DNA of 64,000 nt, from contig CAXXIB010000004.1 in assembly GCA_963675925.2 (NCBI GenBank), positions 868,001 to 932,000 on the forward strand, in the 5' to 3' direction. The position numbers were made by a program, and so were the translations under genes. The notes below the pieces were generated by a model that ran no database searches, had not been told where the DNA came from, and saw only the letters and a program-made list of their open reading frames with translations. Shown one piece after another: positions 32,100 through 39,811 of this stretch (within the stretch, counting starts at the first letter, position 1; each line of letters starts with the position of its first letter). The DNA comes from CAXXOK01 sp963675925. Lineage in GTDB: Bacteria; Bacillota; Clostridia; Christensenellales; Aristaeellaceae.

Positions 32100-33869
32100 T
32101 TATTTTATACCTAAAGGAATAAAGGAGATTCCATGATCAGATAATTTTCTGTGTGCTTCAATCGTTAAATACTTTGCATATGTTGATTTAGAATTATCCT
32201 TATAGCCCTCTAAAAATCCTGCAACATAGCATATTTCCTTATTTTCGAATAACTTTAAAAAATCATCCTCGTTGATTATTGAGAGTTCGTTTACACCGTA
32301 CTTGTCACAAATTGTTCTATAATACGTTCGAAGGAAGCCAATGCCAATAATTGTATGGTTTCCTCTTAAGCATTCTGCTGAAGTCAACATTTGATTAAGC
32401 AAATCGCGTGCCCCAATACCATTAAACTTTCCTTTATTATGTAGCAAGTATAGTTTCTCATCATCCCAGAATATTGCATCTGCGAATTCGACATTATTAT
32501 AATTGCATCTATGTGAGACGATGATCCTGGGGTTATCTTCTAAAAGAGTGTTGTACTCTTCTTCTGTCTTAGCGTCCAATATTAGGTTATAGTCTGTTTT
32601 TAGAGTGGTTGAAGTTTGCTCTTTCTCGTTGAAGAGTTTTTTGAAATCAAGATTTAACAATTCATCGAATAAGTCATCAAATACATACCATTCACTATTA
32701 ATTAAATAGTATGGTTTGTTCTCTTTGCCAAATTCTATAAAGCCTTGAATTGAGTCAATGATCGGCCTTGGATATAGTTCGAAAGAACCATCAGGTCCAA
32801 TAGTGGCTACTTTCCATTCTCTAAGGAGCTTTAGTATAAAGTGATGAGATAGACGTATGTCTTCTTCAGTGAGTTTTTGAAATATATCAGTTAAGGTTAT
32901 TGGGACTATACTTTGTAAGAAAGTCTTTCTACTCTCTGTGAAAATTATATATTTTGAGGCATCAATAAGATAGTTTGTGTAGCTTTCTCCAACAATTATG
33001 AAGGATGTATATTTCATATTCATGAAATTATCTGCCAATTGATCCAACAAGGTACTTTTCTTAATTCGCTTTTTCCGAATCTGTACAAGATAATTTAGTG
33101 CAAAGCGAGCTTCTTGTCTCTCAAGGTGGTTCAAGCTACGAATTGTAATTGCTAATTCATCAAATGAGAGTAAGCGTCTTATTACTATGGAGTCTTTATT
33201 GATTAAGTGAACTCGCTTATTTGGCGATTCCGCTTCGTCTAAATCTAAGCCAAGAGCTGAAGCAAGATCGCTGTTTATTTCAACATTTAATTCTTTGAAG
33301 ATACCACTTAAGTCTTGTTCGGTACTAAAGCTGGTTGTAGTTCTATTGGTTCGATTGGTAGATATTCTATTGCCGGTTAAAAAATCCTGATTTATTATTC
33401 GCAATACATGATCATCTCGCTTCATAAATTTTGGAAGCAAGTATAATCCATAGTTTTTTTCTATGAATCTAGATATAAGCTTGCTGCCAAAACCTCCAGT
33501 CATGGCATATAGACAACTTTTATATAGGTATAATAAAACATATGATACATTCAGATTATTAAGAGTGATGTTGTTTTCATTGGATTGCTTTTTACTTTCT
33601 GATTTTGACAATAAGAATAAAATTGCCATTTTCCAATCTGGTTCGTGCTCGGTTTGATATACATATCCATGGAATCCGTTATAATCAATTTGATGATGTA
33701 TCTTACAGTTTTTTCGACTATAAAGATTTGATTTTATATTATCGGATATTAAAGAAAGCGCTTCCTGTGCAGATAAATGTGAATCTTTCAGTTTGAAAGC
33801 TTCAACTACATTCTCAAGGTCAATTTTATATATACTAAATTGTGCCGCTGGGGTATTTATTTCACTCAT
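32100..33869 (-). CDS. DUF6119/TIGR04141-like sporadically distributed protein, probable defence protein
   Basis: Protein of 589 residues, AT-rich, between GC-rich genes. It shows the TIGR04141/DUF6119 pattern: GGFGSKLISRFIEKNYGLYL near 124-143, followed by an R/T/S-rich segment with NRTNRTTTSF, and near the C-terminus NVEFADAIFWDDEKLYLLHNK followed by ARDLLNQMLTSAECL, the position where family members have a predicted nuclease-like core (D...K). These proteins are patchily distributed and often lie in defence islands; their biochemistry is unknown. The start ATG follows GAGGTG. No membrane segment or signal peptide. The defence role is inference. Confidence 0.65.
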   Translation of the reverse strand: MSEINTPAAQFSIYKIDLENVVEAFKLKDSHLSAQEALSLISDNIKSNLYSRKNCKIHHQIDYNGFHGYVYQTEHEPDWKMAILFLLSKSESKKQSNENNITLNNLNVSYVLLYLYKSCLYAMTGGFGSKLISRFIEKNYGLYLLPKFMKRDDHVLRIINQDFLTGNRISTNRTNRTTTSFSTEQDLSGIFKELNVEINSDLASALGLDLDEAESPNKRVHLINKDSIVIRRLLSFDELAITIRSLNHLERQEARFALNYLVQIRKKRIKKSTLLDQLADNFMNMKYTSFIIVGESYTNYLIDASKYIIFTESRKTFLQSIVPITLTDIFQKLTEEDIRLSHHFILKLLREWKVATIGPDGSFELYPRPIIDSIQGFIEFGKENKPYYLINSEWYVFDDLFDELLNLDFKKLFNEKEQTSTTLKTDYNLILDAKTEEEYNTLLEDNPRIIVSHRCNYNNVEFADAIFWDDEKLYLLHNKGKFNGIGARDLLNQMLTSAECLRGNHTIIGIGFLRTYYRTICDKYGVNELSIINEDDFLKLFENKEICYVAGFLEGYKDNSKSTYAKYLTIEAHRKLSDHGISFIPLGIK

Positions 33870-34205
33870 ACTAACACCTCAAATCAAAGGATGTTCTACG
33901 ATTCTATATGTACTAATTAGTACCAATATATCTTAGAACTCAATATAATGCAATACATATTTGCTTAGCTAGCATATGAGCATAGTAAAAAAGTGAGGTA
34001 TTGTACATATTTAGCGGTATTTACCATTCACTATATACATATATAGTAACACTGGAATAAATATTAAGAAATGTTTACAAAAGTATGTGTTTATGGTACA
34101 ATTTCTTCATAATTTGGGCAAGTAGGCGGTGGGCAAGGGTCCGGCGGCTGAACTGTGTGACCGATCTCTGGCTTGGACGACGCTGAAGGAGCAGGCAGTA
34201 TTGCA
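33870..34205. other. AT-rich divergent intergenic region
   Basis: This gap separates the DUF6119 gene from the diguanylate cyclase. A perfect 14-base palindrome GTACTAATTAGTAC (33910-33923) lies about 40 bases before the DUF6119 start and may be an operator. The other side holds the cyclase promoter (listed separately). Composition changes from AT-rich to GC-rich around 34110, marking the island edge. No gene was found. Confidence 0.5.
34074..34102 (+). promoter_or_regulatory. Promoter of the second diguanylate cyclase
   Basis: TTTACA (34074-34079), 17-base spacer, TACAAT (34097-34102), close to sigma-A consensus. The leader to the start at 34206 is about 95 bases and GC-rich; no c-di-GMP riboswitch core was recognised in it. 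Confidence 0.7.
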
Positions 34206-35219
34206 ATGAAGACGATCGAGGCGTTTATACGCGAGGATGGCATCCTGCGTACGGTGGCACTCACCGGCGCGGAAAAGCCCGGCATTGACAGTGCGATGAT
34301 TGAGCGCTGGCAGTGCTTGTTTGCGTTGATCGCCAAAGAGGTGCGTGCGCCTGCGGCTATGATTTTGCGCCTGACACACCAGTCCATCCGTGTTCTGTTT
34401 AACGCCGATGGCAAGCATAAAACCGAATATTATTTTGGCAACGGCCTGTATTGCGAGTCGATTTCAGGCGGCAGCGCGTTGCTGGTAACCCATGCGGGCT
34501 ACGGCATGGTGATGCGCGGCAATCACGCCAAGCTGGCCCCGGTATTGACCTGTAGAGGGCTGCCGGTATTCTGGCCGGACGGTGAGCTATACGCGGCGAT
34601 CTGTGTTCCGGTCAAGGCGTTCATGGGGCTGAAAAAAACCTACCAATCCATCGTCATGGAGCTGAAGGTTTCGCTGGAGAAGGAGCTTGCCTCCCTATAC
34701 CGGCAGCACAACCTGCTGCATACGGCCGAAACCGATGCGCTGACGCAGATTTTCAACCGCCGCAAGCTGGATAGTGTTCTGAAAACCGAGTTCGACCGCG
34801 CGCGGCGTTACGGCAGCGAGTTTTCCGTAACGATGATGGACCTGAACTCCTTTAAACAGGTGAACGATGTATATGGTCACGATGCGGGAGATGATATGCT
34901 CAAAGCGTTTGTCAAAAGCATTGCAGCCAAACTCCGCGAGACCGATCTGCTGGGCCGCTGGGGCGGGGATGAGTTTGTACTCGTTTGCCCGCACACCGAT
35001 CAGGATAACACCCGGCAGATGATGGACCGTATCAAGCCCCTGGTGAACAGCGAGCTGGAAGCGATGCCGGCGTTTGCGGGCTTTAGCTACGGCGTGGCGC
35101 ACTACGAACCACCCGACCCGGACTTTCAGGCGATTGTCAAGCGGGCGGACGAGCGAATGTACGAGCATAAAATGGCGCAAAAAAAGAAGCCTGACCCGGC
35201 TACCGAACCACAGCAATGA
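34206..35219 (+). CDS. Soluble diguanylate cyclase with N-terminal sensor domain
   Basis: Makes c-di-GMP. The N-terminal 160 residues resemble a GAF-type sensor (no membrane helix) and the C-terminal GGDEF domain has intact GGDEF (LLGRWGGDEFVLVCPH). An RETD I-site lies just upstream, so product inhibition is likely, unlike the cyclase at 4225. The start is uncertain: AAGGAG at 34186-34191 is 14 bases before ATG 34206, while a TTG at 34173 lies before it; ATG is used here. A stand-alone gene ending at an inverted repeat. Confidence 0.88.
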   Translation: MKTIEAFIREDGILRTVALTGAEKPGIDSAMIERWQCLFALIAKEVRAPAAMILRLTHQSIRVLFNADGKHKTEYYFGNGLYCESISGGSALLVTHAGYGMVMRGNHAKLAPVLTCRGLPVFWPDGELYAAICVPVKAFMGLKKTYQSIVMELKVSLEKELASLYRQHNLLHTAETDALTQIFNRRKLDSVLKTEFDRARRYGSEFSVTMMDLNSFKQVNDVYGHDAGDDMLKAFVKSIAAKLRETDLLGRWGGDEFVLVCPHTDQDNTRQMMDRIKPLVNSELEAMPAFAGFSYGVAHYEPPDPDFQAIVKRADERMYEHKMAQKKKPDPATEPQQ

Positions 35220-35225
35220 ATAAAC

Positions 35226-35248
35226 AGCCTCCCGCAAAGCGGGAGGCT
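35226..35248 (+). terminator. Inverted repeat after the diguanylate cyclase gene
   Basis: AGCCTCCCGC and GCGGGAGGCT are perfect 10-base arms with a three-base loop, just after the stop. A poly-T tract is lacking, so termination is only probable. Confidence 0.6.
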
Positions 35249-35261
35249 GCTGCTATTTGCG

Positions 35262-35346
35262 TCAGGCTTTGCGGGCAACCACGCCGATGATCGGCGATTT
35301 ATCCCGGACGAGGGTTCCCGTCAGTGCGGATGTTACACCGCCCGAT
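35262..35346 (-). pseudogene. Possible C-terminal remnant of an unknown protein
   Basis: On the minus strand an open frame of about 28 codons ends ...SPIIGVVARKA before a stop at 35262-35264. It has GC-rich coding-like codons but no start, and it begins inside the 3' end of the MFS gene in another frame. It looks like the tail of a deleted gene; the family is not recognised. Confidence 0.25.
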
Positions 35347-36541
35347 GTTCAACCGGGTGTTTTCGCGCCCGCGCGCTGCGCCGCAGACCGGAGATGGCAT
35401 ACACCAGCGCGACCATACCCAGCAGCAGGCCCGCAAACAGCCAGGAATAGCGGTAATCCAGACCCGCGCTGATTAGATAGCAATACAGGCTGGCGATAAG
35501 CGAGCCGATACGAAAAACGAAGGATAATAGCGATAATATGCTCGCCCGCTGTTTTGCGGGCGCTTCGTGGTTGAGCAGCGTTTGTTCCGCCACGCCGTTG
35601 CTGCCAAGAAAAATGTACCATAACACATAGACCAGAATGAACGGCAGTTGCAGCACCATGGCAAAAAGAACGGACAGGCAAATGCCCATCAGCGCTTTGG
35701 AAATCAGAAACAGGAAAACGCCGCGCTGTGGCAGCCGGGTCAGCAGGGTTTCCGCTAGCTTGCTGCCGACAACCACCCCGCCAAAGCCTAAAAATCCGAC
35801 CACGCCAAATAGCAGCGTATTGGATGAAAACGCACGAAATGCCGGTTGCCAGAAGGTTTCTACGGTGACCATCGCAAACGATGTGACCGCAGTCAGCACA
35901 AACAGCATCCGCGCTATTTTAGATTCCCATACAAACGAAAAGCTCTTTTGCAGGTGCTCTTTCAAGCGGGGTTTTTCCGAAGGGCTGCGATCAATGTGCG
36001 GCGATTCGGTTACGGTCAGCTGGGTCAACAGCAGCACCACCCCATACCCGGCAAGGCCCAGCAGGATATTGGCCGCGTAGTGCGGGGCCAGGGTAGCCAG
36101 CACACCGCTGCCTAGCGCGCCGATGGCAAGCCCTGCGCTCTCCAGCACGTTCAGCTTGCTGGTAACTTTTACAAGCGCGGCCTTACCATCCGCTTCATCA
36201 ATCACCAGCGCTTCGATACTGCCGGAGACAAATGCGCGGGACAGGCCATACAGAATCATTCCAATTGCCAGAGCCAGCGCAGAGCGGAACCAAAGCAGCA
36301 GTGCGTATGTGGCCATTTGCAGAACAACCGCCAAGACAAACGAGCGTTTCCGGCCGAATAAATCAGCAAACACGCCGCTGGGGAACTCAAACAGCAGGGT
36401 GATCAGCGAGGAAAGTCCAACAAACAGCGATACCGTTTGCACGGTTGCGCCGTGGGTTGTGAGCACCAGAATGAATATTGGGGCGACCGTTCCCAGCAGA
36501 AACGCTTTCAGGAACAGGATGATTTGCAGCGATCTACGCAT
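35333..36541 (-). CDS. MFS transporter
   Basis: Major facilitator superfamily permease of 402 residues with about 12 membrane helices. The loop 2-3 motif A appears as GVFADLFGRKRS. The substrate is unknown; co-transcription with a helix-turn-helix regulator suggests an inducible exporter. ATG at 36541 is used because it overlaps the regulator's stop by eight bases (ATGCGTAG) and AGG lies upstream; the longer frame to 36613 would lie inside the regulator gene. Confidence 0.88.
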   Translation of the reverse strand: MRRSLQIILFLKAFLLGTVAPIFILVLTTHGATVQTVSLFVGLSSLITLLFEFPSGVFADLFGRKRSFVLAVVLQMATYALLLWFRSALALAIGMILYGLSRAFVSGSIEALVIDEADGKAALVKVTSKLNVLESAGLAIGALGSGVLATLAPHYAANILLGLAGYGVVLLLTQLTVTESPHIDRSPSEKPRLKEHLQKSFSFVWESKIARMLFVLTAVTSFAMVTVETFWQPAFRAFSSNTLLFGVVGFLGFGGVVVGSKLAETLLTRLPQRGVFLFLISKALMGICLSVLFAMVLQLPFILVYVLWYIFLGSNGVAEQTLLNHEAPAKQRASILSLLSFVFRIGSLIASLYCYLISAGLDYRYSWLFAGLLLGMVALVYAISGLRRSARARKHPVEHRAV

Positions 36542-37091
36542 GATCGTCCTCTTCAATGGGATAGAAGATGGTCGTATAGGCAAACGGAATGCCCTTTGCA
36601 CCGGGCTTTTCATGCTCGTGGATGAACGCCATTATCAGCTTCTTCAGTTCCAGCACTTCGCTTTCCTCTATGTGGAGTATGCCCCAGTTCATGTCGCCCA
36701 GGGCTTCCTGCGGCGGGCTTTGGGTGGTCTGTGCGTAATTGGTAAAGCCTGAAAAGGTGCTCGCCAGGTTGTTTTGCATGATGGCGATACGCTGGGCGTT
36801 TTCAGCGCTGTTGGGGGTGCGGCCCATGTTTATGGTACGGGGCGGGAACCAGTAAAACTTCGCGGTAATACCGCGCATCAACTCCGTATGGTGGAGCTTG
36901 ACCACCCCGAGGGATTCCAGTTTTTTCAGGTGGTGCTGCACCGATGAGGCGGAAATGTTCAGCCTGCGGCTAAGCTCCTTGGGGGTGATCGGCTTGTTGA
37001 CGATCTGCATCTGGCGCAGAATTTCCTGCCGGCGAGGGTTGATATAGATGTCCAGTTCTTTTTTAGTGGCCAGTACGATGGGCTCTAGCAT
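36534..37091 (-). CDS. ArsR-like winged-helix transcriptional regulator
   Basis: Protein of 185 residues with an N-terminal winged helix (about residues 10-75: KPITPKELSRRLNISASSVQHHLKKLESLGVV) and a C-terminal part of unknown fold, presumably for ligand or dimer contacts. ATG at 37091 has AGGAGG eight bases upstream; the longer frame to 37172 crosses the promoter and is rejected. It overlaps the MFS transporter start. It probably binds the palindrome in its own promoter and controls itself and the transporter (inference from position). Confidence 0.85.
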   Translation of the reverse strand: MLEPIVLATKKELDIYINPRRQEILRQMQIVNKPITPKELSRRLNISASSVQHHLKKLESLGVVKLHHTELMRGITAKFYWFPPRTINMGRTPNSAENAQRIAIMQNNLASTFSGFTNYAQTTQSPPQEALGDMNWGILHIEESEVLELKKLIMAFIHEHEKPGAKGIPFAYTTIFYPIEEDDHA

Positions 37092-37121
37092 TGGCAGTGC
37101 CTCCTCTATCACGTTACACAG

Positions 37122-37151
37122 ACTATAACAGTACACACTGTGTACTGTCAA
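37122..37151 (-). promoter_or_regulatory. Promoter with operator inside the spacer, for regulator-MFS operon
   Basis: On the minus strand TTGACA (37151-37146) and TTATAG (37128-37123) are 17 bases apart. The spacer is occupied by a perfect palindrome with 10-base arms ACAGTACACA (37128-37137) and TGTGTACTGT (37139-37148) around a central C. A protein bound there would block RNA polymerase, the pattern of an autorepressor. Confidence 0.8.
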
Positions 37152-37170
37152 GGGGGAAATGCGTACTATC

Positions 37171-37202
37171 AAAAAAACCGCCTCCGAAAGTCGGACGCGG
37201 TT
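37171..37202 (-). terminator. Terminator after the MBL-fold gene
   Basis: On the minus strand AACCGC-GTCCGA pairs with TCGG-AGGCGGTT around TTTC and is followed by seven T. Confidence 0.8.
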
Positions 37203-37219
37203 GTACGTTGGAATGGAAA

Positions 37220-38098
37220 TTATACCGTCTGCCAGAGCATGCGGTTGTCCTGGTAGCGTACGGCAAGCTTACCGCTGTCCTTCAACCAGGCGAGGTAGGA
37301 GCGCACGGTGCTGCCCACCAGCACATATTGCGCGGCGGTCATGGTGAGCTTGTACTGCGTGAAAATCTGCTGGAGGATGTCTTCAAAGATCAGTGGTGTT
37401 TGACAAATTCTCAGAAGCGCATCCGCAATTTCCAGAATTTTGTCCCGATTCAGGCATGCCAGCGAGGCTGCATCGGCGGTTGCCTGCGCGTGGGAGGGGA
37501 TAAAGAGGGTCGCGCTCATCACTTCGACAGCGTTTAGCGTTTCCAGCTGCGCACCGATATCGTACAAAAAAGTCACGCCGTATTTTTGCAGGGTGGCTTC
37601 GTTCATCACGCAGTCGGCCAGGAACATCACATCATCCGGCGTACGAAAGCCCACCATATCCAGAAAATGCCCCGGCAGGGGGATGGGCTTAATTTCGCCG
37701 GGGAAGGCGGGGTCTGTTATATCGCGCGCGTCGCTTTCCTGCGCGTGCAAAAACTTGTGGTGCAGCTCTTTAAAGGGATAGCCGCCCCAGAGCAATACCG
37801 GCTCCAGCTGGGTATGGCAGGTGATGGCCGCCTCCACGCCGGGTGCGAATATAGGGCAACCGGTTTGCTGCTGTAAATAGCGATTCCCGCCGATGTGATC
37901 GGCATTGGAATGGGTATTCAAAATGCCTCTTAGCGTCCAGCCCTGCTCCCGCAGTAGCTTGAGTACCCTGCGGCCGGCATCCTTATCGTTACCGGAATCA
38001 ATCAGGTATACATCGGTCGGGCTTTGTCGGTAGACGCCGATTTTGGTCGGGCAGTCGATATAAAAGGTGTTTTGGCCGGCCTGAACGAGTTCATACAT
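37220..38098 (-). CDS. MBL-fold metallohydrolase with HxNxDH variant
   Basis: Metallo-beta-lactamase fold hydrolase of 292 residues. The zinc motif reads THSNADHIGGN: the first His, Asp and last His of HxHxDH are kept, but the second His is Asn. Other ligands are plausible at the Asp of FLADCVMNE and the His of FIPSHAQA. The C-terminal 60 residues look like a small winged-helix. The Asn variant recurs in some clostridial MBL proteins and may shift metal binding. It lies 11 bases downstream of the XRE-cupin regulator gene, so the two form an operon. Substrate unknown. Confidence 0.82.
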   Translation of the reverse strand: MYELVQAGQNTFYIDCPTKIGVYRQSPTDVYLIDSGNDKDAGRRVLKLLREQGWTLRGILNTHSNADHIGGNRYLQQQTGCPIFAPGVEAAITCHTQLEPVLLWGGYPFKELHHKFLHAQESDARDITDPAFPGEIKPIPLPGHFLDMVGFRTPDDVMFLADCVMNEATLQKYGVTFLYDIGAQLETLNAVEVMSATLFIPSHAQATADAASLACLNRDKILEIADALLRICQTPLIFEDILQQIFTQYKLTMTAAQYVLVGSTVRSYLAWLKDSGKLAVRYQDNRMLWQTV

Positions 38099-38109
38099 GC
38101 GCTTTGCTC

Positions 38110-38667
38110 CTAGTGGGCGGGGTAGAAAATCAGGTTGTACATGGCACAGCTTTCGCCGTAGGGGTTGTTGTATTCATGGGGCAAATCGGCGTGAAAGCGC
38201 ACGGCCTGCTGCTTGTGCAGTGTTAGTTTTTTCTGGCCGATGGTGACGTCCACCTTGCCGTGGGCTATCATTATGTATTCCTCAGTGCCCTCCATGTGCT
38301 TGTCCGAGCCGTGCGTGCAGCCCGCGTCCAGCTCCAGATAAAAGATTTCCACGTTGCGGACTGGGTCGTAGGGAAACAGGTTGCTGGCGCGCATCATGCC
38401 GTTTTCTTCTTGGAGCAGGGTATCAAACTCCACCTCGGCCAGCACGTACTCCGGGGCTTCTTCCCGAAGGAAGGTGCTCAGGGGCACCTTGAGCCCGGTG
38501 GCAATTTTGGAAAGCGTTGTAATCGTCGGGGCGGATTGGCCGCGCTCAATCTGCCCGAGCATGGGCTTGCTCACGTCGGTCAGCTTGGCAACTTCCTCCA
38601 GCGTCAAGTTTTTCTGGGCGCGAATCGACTTTAAACGGTTGCCGATCATTTCGGTCTGAATAGACAT
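38110..38667 (-). CDS. XRE-cupin transcriptional regulator
   Basis: One-component regulator of 185 residues: an XRE helix-turn-helix (about 10-65, LEEVAKLTDVSKPMLGQIERG) and a C-terminal cupin (about 105-182, HMEGTEEYIMIAHGKVDV) that binds an effector in relatives. ATG follows GGAGG. It is the first gene of a two-gene operon with the MBL-fold hydrolase, and repeated ATATGTTATA elements in its promoter suggest autoregulation. Confidence 0.9.
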   Translation of the reverse strand: MSIQTEMIGNRLKSIRAQKNLTLEEVAKLTDVSKPMLGQIERGQSAPTITTLSKIATGLKVPLSTFLREEAPEYVLAEVEFDTLLQEENGMMRASNLFPYDPVRNVEIFYLELDAGCTHGSDKHMEGTEEYIMIAHGKVDVTIGQKKLTLHKQQAVRFHADLPHEYNNPYGESCAMYNLIFYPAH

Positions 38668-38684
38668 CGTTTCGACCTCCTTTG

Positions 38685-38735
38685 TATGTTATAACATATG
38701 TGAGTATAGTATAACATATTATTTCGAAAGCGCAA
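38685..38735 (-). promoter_or_regulatory. Promoter and operator of the XRE-cupin/MBL operon
   Basis: TTGCGC (38735-38730) and TATACT (38713-38708) are 16 bases apart on the minus strand. A perfect 14-base palindrome TATGTTATAACATA (38685-38698) lies just downstream and a further half-site TATAACATA overlaps the -10 region (38711-38719), as expected for a repressor site. Confidence 0.7.
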
Positions 38736-38831
38736 CGGGACAGCTGTCAGATCGGGGCAGTGGAATAACCGATCTTCCTGCCGGGGGAAAACGACGTACA
38801 AAAAAGGATGCTGCGCTGCAAGCGCAATGTG

Positions 38832-39251
38832 TTAATGGCCCTTGTGCTTGTCTTTTCGCTTTTGCTGTTTCAACGCAAACTGCCGCAATCGTTCAGCATC
38901 CCGCTGCGCGCGGGTTTTGGCCTTGTGTGCGGCTTTGACCTCTGCGTGCTGGAGTTTGAGTGCCTGTTGTGATTTTGTGCCGGTGTATGGCGCATTTGTT
39001 TGCCGCCTTACAAAGCGCTGCATGCGTTTGTAGCCTAAGGCAGCGCTCTGTTGCCCTGTATACGGTACAGGCGGACTGAAACGAAGCAAATGCCAGTTTT
39101 CCAGCAGAAAGCTGTATACTTCGTAATCCTTCGGTTCTGCGCCGAAGGTGATTTTACATACGGTCAGGGTGTCTTCTGTCACCCGTTCATACATCCCGAC
39201 CCAAAACGGATCTTCAAAAAATACTGTCAGTGTGCTTTGCGTTCTTTGCAC
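38832..39251 (-). CDS. yjdF: YjdF family protein (DUF2992)
   Basis: Protein of 139 residues. The YjdF core is seen from the N-terminus: LTVFFEDPFWVGMYER, then KITFGAEPKDYEVYSFLLENW, and a lysine/arginine-rich C-terminal tail. The biochemical function is unknown; in Bacillus the gene is controlled by the azaaromatic-sensing yjdF riboswitch, which suggests a role against toxic aromatic compounds. The start is GTG at 39251, eight bases after AGGAGG; the upstream ATG frame to 39290 would run into the leader RNA and lacks a binding site. The leader shows matching riboswitch-like structure. Confidence 0.85.
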   Translation of the reverse strand: MQRTQSTLTVFFEDPFWVGMYERVTEDTLTVCKITFGAEPKDYEVYSFLLENWHLLRFSPPVPYTGQQSAALGYKRMQRFVRRQTNAPYTGTKSQQALKLQHAEVKAAHKAKTRAQRDAERLRQFALKQQKRKDKHKGH

Positions 39252-39256
39252 AAAAA

Positions 39257-39361
39257 CTGCCTCCTCGCTTTTTATGCAAAGACCGGACAACCGAAGAGGC
39301 AGGTTACTGACAGGATTTCTGCGCCCGGACTACCAACCGGGTCTGTGTTTTTCATCTTTGC
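39257..39361 (-). promoter_or_regulatory. Probable yjdF (azaaromatic) riboswitch with SD-masking platform
   Basis: The yjdF leader is about 125 bases. GCAAAGA (39361-39355) pairs perfectly with TCTTTGC (39282-39276), closing a domain that contains a CCCGG/CCGGG hairpin. A CTGCCTC segment (39302-39296) is complementary to GAGGCAG (39263-39257), which overlaps the AGGAGG ribosome binding site, so the two structures can exclude each other and switch translation. The link to the known yjdF motif rests on gene identity and position; the consensus itself could not be aligned here. Confidence 0.65.
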
Positions 39362-39382
39362 GTGTATTAATTTGTCCTGTTT

Positions 39383-39411
39383 AGTATACGGCAGGCAGAC
39401 TTAAAAATCAA
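39383..39411 (-). promoter_or_regulatory. Promoter of yjdF
   Basis: TTGATT (39411-39406), 17-base spacer, TATACT (39388-39383) on the minus strand; transcription would start about 15 bases before the riboswitch-like domain. Confidence 0.75.
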
Positions 39412-39530
39412 TGCGGGCGCGGCTGTGGAATTCCATCCTATAAATGTAGGAAAAGCAACGGATGTAAGTGCTGCTAAACCCTTGTAATATAAGGGATGCG
39501 AAAGGCATGCTACGGTGGTAAAAATATGTA

Positions 39531-39559
39531 TTGACAAGTAAAAATCTTGGGCGCATAAT
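39531..39559 (+). promoter_or_regulatory. Promoter of the polybasic microprotein gene
   Basis: TTGACA (39531-39536), 17-base spacer, CATAAT (39554-39559): near-perfect sigma-A promoter. Confidence 0.8.
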
Positions 39560-39591
39560 GCAGGTATTCTCAGGGAGAGGAGGGGAAGTTC

Positions 39592-39663
39592 ATGCCCGCA
39601 ACCGCGAAGAAACCGGCACCCAAAAAGGCCACTTCGAAAGCTGCCCCCAAGAAAGCCAAGTAA
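39592..39663 (+). CDS. 23-residue Lys/Ala/Pro-rich microprotein
   Basis: Small open frame of 23 residues with eight Lys, seven Ala and four Pro and no acidic residue, in a repeating KKP/PKKA pattern like the tail of histone H1 or of H1-like bacterial proteins. A near-consensus promoter lies 32 bases upstream, a strong AGGAGG-type binding site directly before the ATG, and an intrinsic terminator 17 bases after the stop, so it forms a complete transcription unit. A nucleic-acid- or ribosome-binding role is likely from charge alone; a leader peptide or antimicrobial peptide is an alternative. Confidence 0.7.
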   Translation: MPATAKKPAPKKATSKAAPKKAK

Positions 39664-39680
39664 TACGAATAAAGTTCCAA

Positions 39681-39706
39681 AGAAGCCGTTGCGCGGCTTC
39701 TTTTTT
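39681..39706 (+). terminator. Terminator of the microprotein gene
   Basis: AGAAGCCG and CGGCTTCT around TTGCG (39681-39701), followed by a run of T to 39706. Confidence 0.85.
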
Positions 39707-39811
39707 ATGGCAACAAGCAGTAGCGTGAGGGCCGGGGCGGCGTGTTCCAGCCATTGTTTCAACTTCCGTGCGTATAGTGTATAGTGATGAAAACAAAAGG
39801 GGATGATTTGT

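Noticed and set aside
34109..34205. c-di-GMP riboswitch in the diguanylate cyclase leader
   Set aside because: The leader is the right length, but conserved GEMM core strings could not be found.
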